Source: Candidatus Heimdallarchaeota archaeon
Lineage (GTDB): Archaea > Asgardarchaeota > Heimdallarchaeia > JABLTI01
Assembly: GCA_019894765.1 (NCBI GenBank)
Contig: JAGXNT010000072.1
Location: 1 to 21,962 of the forward strand
Length of the DNA stretch: 21,962 nt
Direction of reading: 5' to 3'
Part shown: piece by piece, positions 8,275 to 15,016 of the stretch
How positions within the stretch are numbered: position 1 is the first letter of the stretch
How the letters are laid out: every line of letters begins with the position of its first letter
Translations under genes and position numbers: made by a program
The notes under the pieces: model-generated
Seen by the model: the letters and a program-made list of their open reading frames with translations, nothing else
Databases searched by the model: none
What the model was told of the DNA's origin: nothing

Positions 8275-9237
8275 TTGATTCAAGCAATATGGATTATTAC
8301 TGATACTGGTCAGTGTATTTTCAGTCATAAATATATAGAACTTGGTATTGATGATCAGCTCATTGCTGGACTGCTTACTGCTTTTGATGCTTTTTCATCT
8401 GAAAGTGGTATCGGTGGTGTGCAACAGATCGGCGGTGAAGATAATCAATTCATTTATGGTTCTTCTCAGAAGCTCTTAGTGGCTGCGCTTGCAGATAAAA
8501 GAGATAATGCGGATCTTGTAGAAAAACTCATGGTGAAAATATCTAATTTATTCCAAGAAAAATATGCCCCTTATTTGAAAGATCTTGCTTTTGTTGACTT
8601 GAATGTTTTCAATGGTTTTGAGGAGGAAATTGATCAAATCTTGAAACCAAAAGTCTATAAAAGAGGTGCTGGGTCGACGTTTTTTGCTACCTTTATTTCA
8701 CTTGCTTTATCCGCAGGTGTTTTTATGCTCTTATTGAATATTCTTGATGAAGCTGTTTTCTTAGTATTCCTAGCATTTATTCCTGGTTTATTTGTAGGAG
8801 CTCTTATTGCTGGCAAAAGCACTTATGGTTTGATTTCTTCGATTATTACTGTTTTACCAATTATTGGCTATTACTCTTATACGTTGATTAGTACTAATTG
8901 GGGAACTGAAGCAATATTAAACAGTATTTTTGATATTTTCCTAATGGCTGTCACTTACATTACTATTGCAATGCTTTGTGGAATTGGTGGAGGAAGCATA
9001 ATTGATAGGCGAAGATTATTCCCACTCGTTGAAGAAACAGAACAACTTGCAGTAATTCCTTCCCAAGTTACAGTTGCCCAACCTGATTTAAGAACTCAAT
9101 TGACTCAACAACAAGAGACATATCAGCAAGAAACTTATCCACAGGAAACCTATCAAGAAGAAGAAGTTCAGGTAGAAGAACAGTATTATGATAGTTCTTC
9201 TATTGTTGAAGAGAAGAAAGATGAATGGGACAGCTAA
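8275..9237 (+). CDS. Longin-type domain membrane protein with four TM segments and QETY-repeat tail
   Basis: Residues 1-110 have longin/sigma-adaptin-like character: the chain starts directly with a strand (MIQAIWIITDTGQCIFSHKY), then a helix (IAGLLTAFDAFSSES), strands ending FIYGSSQKLLVAALADKRD, and two helices (LVEKLMVKISNLFQEKY and a final short one). Four hydrophobic spans follow at about 135-156, 160-180, 184-205 and 213-238, then a short basic loop (DRRR, 244-247). The tail (250-320) is Gln/Glu-rich with three QETY units near 279-293. In eukaryotes longin domains occur on SNAREs, adaptins and SRP receptor alpha; here it sits in front of a membrane domain, so a membrane anchor for GTPase partners is plausible inference. 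No signal peptide is seen. The next gene starts 34 bases downstream in the same direction, probably in the same operon. Confidence 0.75.
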   Translation: MIQAIWIITDTGQCIFSHKYIELGIDDQLIAGLLTAFDAFSSESGIGGVQQIGGEDNQFIYGSSQKLLVAALADKRDNADLVEKLMVKISNLFQEKYAPYLKDLAFVDLNVFNGFEEEIDQILKPKVYKRGAGSTFFATFISLALSAGVFMLLLNILDEAVFLVFLAFIPGLFVGALIAGKSTYGLISSIITVLPIIGYYSYTLISTNWGTEAILNSIFDIFLMAVTYITIAMLCGIGGGSIIDRRRLFPLVEETEQLAVIPSQVTVAQPDLRTQLTQQQETYQQETYPQETYQEEEVQVEEQYYDSSSIVEEKKDEWDS

Positions 9238-9271
9238 CTCCCATTATAGTTTTTTATAGATGGTATGACGC

Positions 9272-10192
9272 ATGGCTGGTAAAAGAAAATCTTCAACTAC
9301 TTCAAAACCAGAAGTTTTTGAGGAAACAATCGATTCAATCGAAGAAGAAGTCGTTTACGCAGCCCTTAGTAGTCAAATTCGAAGAGATATCATTAGTTTC
9401 ATTTATACTAATAATAAAGTCGGTTTTTTAGAGCTAAATAAAAAGTTTGATGTAAAGATTGGTTCTCTTTATCATCAATTAAATTCCATGAAGGAATTGT
9501 GGGCTCAAGATGAAAACAAGAAATATTACTTAACTGATTTAGGGAAAGTCGCTCACAATTTATTGATACTTAATAGGGATCATATTGCTTCCTCTAATGT
9601 CAAACTTACTATTGAAAGCGAAAAAGATGTTGATTCTTCCTTCTTCAAGAAAATCTCCCGTGGGATAATTTTCCTGTTCCTTCCTCGAAGAGTCTTTCAA
9701 TATCTTGCTTCTGAAACATTAAGAACATTCTTTGAAGGATTAATCATTATTGGAGCAATGCTTTATTTCTCAATTGATAGTCAAATTGTTTTAGTTGGAT
9801 TTTATCCTTTGGAAGTTGTTGAGTGGTATTATTCGTTAATTGGCGTTTTTGGTTTGTGGATTTTTCTTGCATTAATGACCGTTGGTTTCAAAGCTATTTT
9901 TTACAAGCGAAAATTTAATCCACTAAAGCTCTTCTCTATTATTCCTTTTACATTAATTCCGAGCTTACTTGTATTATTCTTGATTTGGTTACAAACAAAG
10001 GTGACTGCTACTTTTCTGTTCCTTGATGGCCAGATACTAAGTATTATTAGTCAAGTTTGGATTCTACCATTAATGACTACTGCCGTTAGTCAAACTGAAG
10101 AATTAACTATGAATAGGTCAAGCTTGATTGTTCTATTCACATTCTATTTTACATATGTGATCGCTTTCGTTCTCTATGGAATTAATGGATAA
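9272..10192 (+). CDS. Winged-helix DNA-binding protein with C-terminal membrane domain
   Basis: Residues about 26-95 form an ArsR-type winged helix: LSSQIRRDIISFIY, then VGFLELNKKF, recognition-helix candidate VKIGSLYHQLNSM, and the wing KKYYLTDLGKVAH. The N-terminal 20 residues are basic then acidic. From about 128 the protein turns hydrophobic, with likely membrane spans near 153-170, 188-210, 220-242, 255-270 and 284-303. Membrane-bound winged-helix regulators exist in archaea, and this layout suggests a sensor that binds DNA at the membrane; the ligand is unknown. The five-span membrane part could be Yip1-like, but I cannot confirm that from sequence. It follows the longin-type membrane protein by 34 bases, so the two are likely made together. 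It converges on the basic-tailed orphan with 11 bases between. Confidence 0.75.
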   Translation: MAGKRKSSTTSKPEVFEETIDSIEEEVVYAALSSQIRRDIISFIYTNNKVGFLELNKKFDVKIGSLYHQLNSMKELWAQDENKKYYLTDLGKVAHNLLILNRDHIASSNVKLTIESEKDVDSSFFKKISRGIIFLFLPRRVFQYLASETLRTFFEGLIIIGAMLYFSIDSQIVLVGFYPLEVVEWYYSLIGVFGLWIFLALMTVGFKAIFYKRKFNPLKLFSIIPFTLIPSLLVLFLIWLQTKVTATFLFLDGQILSIISQVWILPLMTTAVSQTEELTMNRSSLIVLFTFYFTYVIAFVLYGING

Positions 10193-10203
10193 GAAAAATT
10201 AAC

Positions 10204-10902
10204 CTATTTTTTAGTGGTGGTTTTCTTTGTGGTTGATTTCTTTGTAGTGGTGGCTTTTTTCTTGGGAGTCGATTTAGTTGTTGTATCTTTCTTTATTGTT
10301 TGTTTGCTTAAAGGTTGATCAGTAAGTATTTGGTAAAACCATTGCCCATCATCATACCCTACCCATCGACCTGGTAGAGTTCCAATATAGATCAAATCTT
10401 GGGTTAGATAATACGATTCCCCTTCTGTCAAACCGATGACTTCTTGTATCTCCACTAATGATGCGTATGACTTTCCATCTAAGAAAGATACCACTTTCTT
10501 TACAGCTTCAGGATCCCAGCGTTCCATTATAGATGTTTCAACCTCTACAACTTCTTCTGTATCTGTCTTCTTTTTACCCCTCTTTTTCTTCTTTTTTGCT
10601 GGTTCGGGTTCAGGTTCGATATCTTCTCCCCGCTTAATTTCATCTAAGAAACTATCTACGATCTCAGGATTTTCTAAATATGATACAAGGAACGTACCTG
10701 CAAATTCTTTCATATTAAAGTCAGCAGTGGATTGCATAAGTGATTCTCGTTGCTTCTTTCTCGCTTCAGGTGTTATGATTAGACGAATCATTTCTTCTTT
10801 TTCATCTACGATCATTCCTACTGGAACACCTTTCAATTCATCTGGTTCACATTCTACGAGTTTTTTGCCGACTAAGGAATAGACTTTCAAACCATTTTCC
10901 AT
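10204..10902 (-). CDS. Orphan protein with basic linker, winged-helix-like domain and Lys/Thr tail
   Basis: Not recognised. Residues 1-92 look globular (VYSLVGKKLVECEPDELKG, then helices QRESLMQSTADF and FLVSYLENPEIVDSFLDEI). A linker at 93-115 moves from EPEPEP to KKKKKRGKKK. Residues about 128-195 have a winged-helix-like pattern (PEAVKKVVSFLDG, SLVEIQEVIGLTEGESYYLTQDLIYIG, GRWVGYDDGQWFYQIL). The last 32 residues are almost only Lys, Thr and Ser, like a histone H1-type tail. These features suggest a nucleic-acid-binding protein, perhaps a chromatin-associated one, by inference only. The start is the only ATG before the domain; no ribosome site is visible, so a leaderless message is likely. 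It is divergent from the NrdD-like gene over a 119-bp AT-rich spacer. Confidence 0.65.
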   Translation of the reverse strand: MENGLKVYSLVGKKLVECEPDELKGVPVGMIVDEKEEMIRLIITPEARKKQRESLMQSTADFNMKEFAGTFLVSYLENPEIVDSFLDEIKRGEDIEPEPEPAKKKKKRGKKKTDTEEVVEVETSIMERWDPEAVKKVVSFLDGKSYASLVEIQEVIGLTEGESYYLTQDLIYIGTLPGRWVGYDDGQWFYQILTDQPLSKQTIKKDTTTKSTPKKKATTTKKSTTKKTTTKK

Positions 10903-11021
10903 CCAAATTTTTATTATAAAATAAATCGGTATGAAGAAATATTAGTGTTATTAATAGTACATAAAAGACAGTTTTTATACTTTTATGGATATAAGTACTA
11001 TAGAAAAGCCGTGAAAACCTC

Positions 11022-11243
11022 ATGACTTCGGATGTAACCAAAAAAGGAAAGAAACCTCAATTCAAAGAGGAGGTCACACTCAAAGATCTAGGAATAGAGC
11101 CTAGTTGTTCCTATTGTGGCAGTGAATACGTTTTTGGTATGAGTCGAATCGTAGGCTACTTTTCTGTTATTGAAAGCTGGAATAAGTCGAAACAGGCTGA
11201 ATTAAAACAAAGACAGAAAGGAAATTATTGGCCCAAAGAGTAA
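11022..11243 (+). CDS. Freestanding C-terminal glycyl-radical domain of anaerobic ribonucleotide reductase type (NrdD-like)
   Basis: The 73-residue product matches only the extreme C-terminus of class III (anaerobic) ribonucleoside-triphosphate reductase. It has one CxxC (Cys 29, Cys 32 in CSYCGSE), then RIVGYFS at 42-48, where the glycine (Gly 45) corresponds to the radical-bearing glycine of NrdD, then the family pattern SWNKSKQAELKQRQKG. Full NrdD proteins are roughly 600-800 residues and usually have two CxxC pairs before the glycine; the first pair and the whole barrel are absent. Upstream DNA does not encode them: a divergent gene occupies it. It may be the detached radical subunit of a split reductase, a spare domain like YfiD/GrcA, or a repurposed zinc protein. 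TATA-like sequences (TTTTTATAC near 10972, GATATAAG near 10988) precede it closely, consistent with a short leader. Confidence 0.7.
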   Translation: MTSDVTKKGKKPQFKEEVTLKDLGIEPSCSYCGSEYVFGMSRIVGYFSVIESWNKSKQAELKQRQKGNYWPKE

Positions 11244-11334
11244 TTATAGAATCCATTTTTTCTTCAAAAATAGCTTGTTTTTGTCAAAATGAAAAGTCTT
11301 AAAGGTAATTTGTCACTTATTTTATTTACTTATT

Positions 11335-11341
11335 AGGAGAT
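11335..11341 (+). promoter_or_regulatory. Ribosome binding site of the roadblock gene
   Basis: AGGAGAT lies six bases before ATG 11348, a stronger site than most genes in this window have. Confidence 0.75.
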
Positions 11342-11347
11342 ATAGAA

Positions 11348-11644
11348 ATGATTTCGCAAAAGCAATTCCAAGCTACACTTAAGAAACTCGCTGGATTCGA
11401 AGGCGTTAGAGGTGTAATTATTACCACTAAAGAAGGATTACCAATATCCAGTGATATTGAAACAGATAAGACTGAATCTGTTGCCGCACTTGTTTCTTCA
11501 TTAGTAGGGAAAGCAACTCAAGCTGTTGAGCAGTTGAATGAGGGTGATTTAAATTTCTTCACCATTGATACAACAAAAGGCGAAATCTTGGTTGCTCCTG
11601 AAAATGAGTATATTCTCATAGTGTTAAAAGATAAACAAAAATAG
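11348..11644 (+). CDS. Roadblock/LC7 domain protein (MglB-like)
   Basis: A single-domain roadblock protein of 98 residues, about the usual length. The order is clear: helix [14 protein letters not shown], strand [16 protein letters not shown], long helix [22 protein letters not shown], strand [16 protein letters not shown], strand EYILIVLKD. The [15 protein letters not shown] pattern is the roadblock signature. In bacteria MglB is the GAP of the GTPase MglA, and in eukaryotes roadblock proteins form Ragulator and dynein light chains; homodimers or heterodimers are typical. The partner here is unknown, though two GTPases and further roadblock-type proteins are encoded nearby. It converges on a second roadblock gene across a 77-bp gap with a hairpin. 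The last helix found in longer relatives is missing, and the chain ends soon after the final strand. Confidence 0.9.
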   Translation: MISQKQFQATLKKLAGFEGVRGVIITTKEGLPISSDIETDKTESVAALVSSLVGKATQAVEQLNEGDLNFFTIDTTKGEILVAPENEYILIVLKDKQK

Positions 11645-11651
11645 AAATATT

Positions 11652-11677
11652 TGAAGCCTGAATAATCAGAAGCTTCA
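11652..11677. terminator. Hairpin between two convergent roadblock genes
   Basis: TGAAGC (11652-11657) and CTGA (11658-11661) pair with TCAG (11666-11669) and GCTTCA (11672-11677), with loop ATAA and a two-base AA bulge. A pyrimidine-rich run follows on the plus strand, and the A tract at 11691-11707 gives a T tract for the minus-strand gene. The layout fits a two-way terminator. Archaeal termination mostly needs only the T tract, so the hairpin's role is uncertain. Confidence 0.5.
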
Positions 11678-11721
11678 CAATTCTCTTCTTTAAAAAAAAG
11701 AAAAAAATGAAATATTATTTT

Positions 11722-12210
11722 TTAGAATCTCTCTAGTTCTTTAAGAGCTTCTTCTAGATTGTCTTCCATTGATTCATCCGCACTTGCAGCTTGTTCTGCA
11801 GCAGTTGTCGGGAATTGTATTTTCTCAGATAGGAATTCATTTAGAAGCTTTTCTATCTCAGAAGCCTCTCGTTTCAATACAAGTCGAACTAATCCGATAT
11901 TCACATCGTTATCAGTTATAACACAGAGGATCCCTTTACCACAACTCGCAGCGAAAATTTTACCTTTACCAAATTCAGATGAGACAATATCTAGGTCCCC
12001 TAAATCCAGGTTAACTCCTTGTTCTTCACTTGCAACAAAAACTGCGCTAGCAATAGCACCTACTCCGTCTACGTCTATTGGAAAGTACGAGAATTTTGAG
12101 ACATGAGCAATTGTTAATCCTGTCCTATCGACTAGGATAACTTTTCTAATGCCAGCTTCTGCTTTAATTATTTTACTTAAGACATTGTCAAAGGCTTTTA
12201 CGTTTATCAT
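11722..12210 (-). CDS. Roadblock/LC7 domain protein with acidic C-terminal extension
   Basis: Residues 1-125 are a complete roadblock fold: helix VKAFDNVLSKIIKAEAGI, strand RKVILVDRTGLTIAHVSKF, helix VDGVGAIASAVFVASEEQGVN, strands DLDIVSSEFGKGKIFAASCG and GILCVITDNDVNIGL, final helix VRLVLKREASEIEKLLNEFL. Residues about 130-162 are Ala/Glu-rich and acidic (AAEQAASADESMEDNLEEAL) and probably flexible or a short helix for partner binding. It differs enough from its convergent neighbour that the two look like old paralogues, not a recent duplication; a heterodimer is possible but only inferred. The ATG at 12210 has no ribosome site before it. The next minus-strand gene upstream ends 46 bases away, so the two may share a transcript. 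Confidence 0.85.
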   Translation of the reverse strand: MINVKAFDNVLSKIIKAEAGIRKVILVDRTGLTIAHVSKFSYFPIDVDGVGAIASAVFVASEEQGVNLDLGDLDIVSSEFGKGKIFAASCGKGILCVITDNDVNIGLVRLVLKREASEIEKLLNEFLSEKIQFPTTAAEQAASADESMEDNLEEALKELERF

Positions 12211-12256
12211 TGTAGGACCAACCGTTTTTTTATCGGTTCACTTCTCTGCCTATACC

Positions 12257-12673
12257 TCAAGCCTCTTTCCGCATCGAGTTGGTAGGACTCTTGGATTCAG
12301 CATTATTATGTTCAGGGAAGGAATGCTTCTCAGCATCCGTAGCAGTGACGAGTTCGTCTCCTTCACTTGCCGATGAAGAGATATTGTGTTTTCCACGTTT
12401 TTTTATCTTTCCATTCATGACCTCTATTCGTTTATCATAGAAGTCATTGATAGTTAAGTTCACCATTAACAATAAATGGTTCCTTAAATTGCTTCTGCTA
12501 TAATGTAATGATTCTACAATTCTTCTTAAATCTTGTGAATGGTGAATAAACGAATATAGCTTTACGGGACAGTTTTGTCTTGCTTCGATTTCCTTCTTCA
12601 GTTCCTCGAAATTTATCTCACCGTTCCACTTATCGTAGCGATAAGTAGTTTGTGAAGGTTTTTTCCTACTCAT
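12257..12673 (-). CDS. Uncharacterised helical protein, annotated start uncertain
   Basis: Not recognised. From the ATG at 12673 the product has 138 residues: a mixed-charge start (MSRKKPSQTTYRYDKWNG), helices INFEELKKEIEARQN and SQDLRRIVESLHYSRSNLRNHLLLMVNLTINDFYDKRIEVM, then a low-complexity polar tail from about residue 95 (GKIKKRGKHN, then Ser/Glu/Asn-rich). There are no membrane segments or known motifs. The same frame stays open upstream to about 12799 and reads as plausible protein, so the real gene may be longer (see the separate entry). No ribosome site precedes the ATG. The 46-base gap to the roadblock gene downstream suggests a shared operon. The function is unknown. Confidence 0.6.
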   Translation of the reverse strand: MSRKKPSQTTYRYDKWNGEINFEELKKEIEARQNCPVKLYSFIHHSQDLRRIVESLHYSRSNLRNHLLLMVNLTINDFYDKRIEVMNGKIKKRGKHNISSSASEGDELVTATDAEKHSFPEHNNAESKSPTNSMRKEA

Positions 12674-12799
12674 ATGGGAAGCGAGACCGTCATAGTATTG
12701 TAGGAGAGCATGGTATTTATTGTCACCCTCTAAAGCTTCGTGGTGATACTGGCAGGTTTCTCTAATTTCCGCGTCCGCAATTTCTGTACAAAATATTTT
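12674..12799 (-). other. Open in-frame upstream continuation of the 12257-12673 gene, no start codon
   Basis: The frame continues for 42 codons above the ATG at 12673 until TGA at 12800-12802. The translation has a helical, protein-like character (EIADAEIRETCQYHHEALEG and KYHALLQYYDGLASH). It contains no ATG, GTG or TTG. An ATG at 12816 in another frame starts MWKNTEKYFVQ and would join this reading with a one-base shift near 12785-12795. A sequencing or assembly indel, a real frameshift, or a rare start codon could explain it. Confidence 0.4.
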
Positions 12800-12853
12800 T
12801 CAGTGTTTTTCCACATTGGGTAGTTTTTTATTACGATATGAAATTATTATCGT

Positions 12854-13720
12854 GTGATATCAAATACAGTGCTTATGTTTGGAGAGACCGTAATTTTGAG
12901 TAAAGATAAGAAAGAGAAAGAAGCAACTTCGATCATTGATGTTAGAACCATGTGTGATATATGTAAAAAGGTGGATGTTTTTCAAATTCCAACCAAAGAA
13001 CTCCTCCCTCACATAGGTGGCCTTTATCAAGTTTCGACACTTCACCAATGTAAAGAAGATAAAGAAATGGTAATGACAATTGTTCTTGATCGTAATCATG
13101 CTGTAAGGCAAACTACTGTATCACCTTTTGTTGCTGAGAGAGAAGTGGAAAGATGGTCTCCTGAAAAAGTAGCTGACATCAAGTTTCTCGTTAAACAAAT
13201 TCGAGATGCTGATAGGATTTTTCATGCTGTGCTCGCTGGTAGAGTTGTTGTTATTGCTAGCACAAATATGACTTTTGTTAAACGTATAATTCACACTCTA
13301 GAATTATTCTCCCCGACTAAGTATCCACAATCCATCGATTGGACTACTCAATTAGTTAAAGACAAAAAGATTATTGGTACTACACCAAAATTGGCTGAAG
13401 AGTACAAAGGAGCTGTTATCGCTAATTTAGACACTAATAAAATAGCTAATAGTAAACCATCAAATTATGGTCGAGAATTCTTAGATGACCTCATAACACT
13501 TGAACCAAAAGGTATGGCTTATGCTGCCAGATTAAGAATTGCTATGTTGGTGGAATTCGCTAAAATGATTATAGAATTAAGTAAAGAACCAGACATTGGT
13601 CCTAAAGTTATTGATTTAGTTAGAATGGATGTTAGTGCAGATGCACTAGAACTTATCCTAGATATTGTTCATGGATTTGATCCAACTACTACAGAGATAA
13701 TTAAAGAAAACTGGTTATGA
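12854..13720 (+). CDS. Zinc-motif protein with a DENN-like core
   Basis: No named family comes to mind directly. Residues 30-92 resemble a small metal-binding domain found in archaeal proteins: CxxC (Cys 34, Cys 37), HxC (His 64, Cys 66), then TIVLDRNHAVRQ, similar to the VDxNFxVR pattern. Residues about 119-197 resemble the central cDENN module of eukaryotic DENN proteins: RIFHAVLAGRVVVIAS, then a helix RIIHTLELFSP, then KKIIGTTPKL, then AVIANLDTNKI. Residues 205-280 are helical. DENN proteins act as exchange factors for Rab GTPases, and the related FLCN/FNIP proteins regulate Rag GTPases; such a role here is a hypothesis. The frame opens with GTG at 12854, about 25 bases after the AT-rich TTTTTTATTA (12825-12834), consistent with a leaderless start; ATG at 12875 is an alternative. 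Confidence 0.6.
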   Translation: MISNTVLMFGETVILSKDKKEKEATSIIDVRTMCDICKKVDVFQIPTKELLPHIGGLYQVSTLHQCKEDKEMVMTIVLDRNHAVRQTTVSPFVAEREVERWSPEKVADIKFLVKQIRDADRIFHAVLAGRVVVIASTNMTFVKRIIHTLELFSPTKYPQSIDWTTQLVKDKKIIGTTPKLAEEYKGAVIANLDTNKIANSKPSNYGREFLDDLITLEPKGMAYAARLRIAMLVEFAKMIIELSKEPDIGPKVIDLVRMDVSADALELILDIVHGFDPTTTEIIKENWL

Positions 13721-13753
13721 AAAATAAAGTAATCTAAAGCACTTAATTTTTCT

Positions 13754-14968
13754 TTACTTCATTTTTTCCATTATAATTTCAAAGATTATCTCTAAATCCT
13801 TTTCAGGATTTTTTGTTGATACCTGAGCAACAGCTGGAGATCCTCCTCCTTTATTATCTGTTTTTTCACAAAATATTTTTACAATATCGTTTGCAGCCAA
13901 GTGTTTTATTGATGAAACAACAACTATTATTGGTCCTTTCACAACAAATATTGCAGTTTGGTTTTCATTGAGTTTTCCTAATTCCTGTAAAACAAATTTC
14001 TTTTCTGCGAACTGGAAATTTTCTTTAAAAACATCAACTGAACCGATTTTTTGAGGTGTTTTCTTAACATTGTTCATCAGTTGTTTCAGTAAAATTTTGT
14101 TTAGTTGATTGTTATCTTCTTTTAGTTCTTTTAATTCATTAATTATCTTGGGTATTCTATTTACAACTTCCTTAGGTTTTGATGCTAATAATTTTGAAAC
14201 ACCAATTACTCCTATACTTAAAGATGCAATTCTTTCCAGAGCAGTATCACCAAATGTATAATTTATGATTTCTCCTTTAGCATCATCCAAAAACAAAATG
14301 CCAATTTCCTTGGTATTTTGACAATGAGTACCACCACACAAGGAATAGTCTAAGTCCTCTATTGTCATTATTCGAACTTTATTGTGTTCTACTTTGCTTA
14401 ATTCTCCTCTTAGTTTCGATTTTATTTTCGCAGGAATTTCGTTTTTCTCATAAATCATTGATTCTACTTTCTTTCCAGTAATGAGAAGATTATTTACAAG
14501 AATCATTGCTTTTACTAGTTCTGCTTCTGTTATTTTTCTCTCTAAGTGAATCGCAACCATTTTTTCATCAATAACTGCTTTTATTGTCTTTATACTGAAT
14601 TGATCTTCAATAACAGCTGAAAGAACATGTTGGGAAGTATGGGCTCGCATCAAATTACTTCTTCTTTCCCAATTTATTTTACCTGTTACTTTTTGACCTG
14701 CTTTATAATCGGGTGGAATTTTACCTGAAATATAATGAATTACTTTTCCATTTAATTTCTCAACAAATATTACCTGTAATTTATTTTTCTTATCCTTATC
14801 TAATATGAACTGCCCAGTATCAGATAGTTGCCCACCACTCTCTGGATAAAAAGCTGTTTTATTAAGAATAATTCCTTTATCTCTTATTTCCTCAATTATT
14901 GCTTCAAACTCACTTAGATTTTGATCGGCCCAAAAAAGTAGTTCAGTTGATTCAGACATTTTACTCAT
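13754..14968 (-). CDS. alaX: Long-form alanyl-tRNA editing protein AlaX (AlaX-L)
   Basis: Trans-editing enzyme that hydrolyses Ser-tRNA-Ala (and Gly-tRNA-Ala in relatives), freestanding from AlaRS. The N-terminal beta-barrel has AFYPESGGQLSDTGQ at 39-53, the Gly-rich motif typical of long forms. The zinc ligands of the editing site are visible: HTSQH (His 110, His 114) and CGGTHC (Cys 211, His 215). The C-terminal region has a helical stretch at 265-310 and ends with a DHHA1-like domain including DNKGGGSPAVAQVS near 370-384. The 404-residue length is right for AlaX-L. The start ATG at 14968 has a second in-frame ATG three codons later; no ribosome site decides between them. It lies 48 bases downstream of the large helical orphan on the same strand, and the gene before 13754 converges on it. 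Confidence 0.93.
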   Translation of the reverse strand: MSKMSESTELLFWADQNLSEFEAIIEEIRDKGIILNKTAFYPESGGQLSDTGQFILDKDKKNKLQVIFVEKLNGKVIHYISGKIPPDYKAGQKVTGKINWERRSNLMRAHTSQHVLSAVIEDQFSIKTIKAVIDEKMVAIHLERKITEAELVKAMILVNNLLITGKKVESMIYEKNEIPAKIKSKLRGELSKVEHNKVRIMTIEDLDYSLCGGTHCQNTKEIGILFLDDAKGEIINYTFGDTALERIASLSIGVIGVSKLLASKPKEVVNRIPKIINELKELKEDNNQLNKILLKQLMNNVKKTPQKIGSVDVFKENFQFAEKKFVLQELGKLNENQTAIFVVKGPIIVVVSSIKHLAANDIVKIFCEKTDNKGGGSPAVAQVSTKNPEKDLEIIFEIIMEKMK

Positions 14969-15016
14969 ATTAACTAAAAGCTAATCTCTACTTAACAATT
15001 ACGAGTTTACAATCAA

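Noticed and set aside
10204..10270. Short tandem repeat in the Lys/Thr codons
   Set aside because: The near-repeats of AAA/ACC-type codons encode the low-complexity tail and are not an independent DNA repeat.
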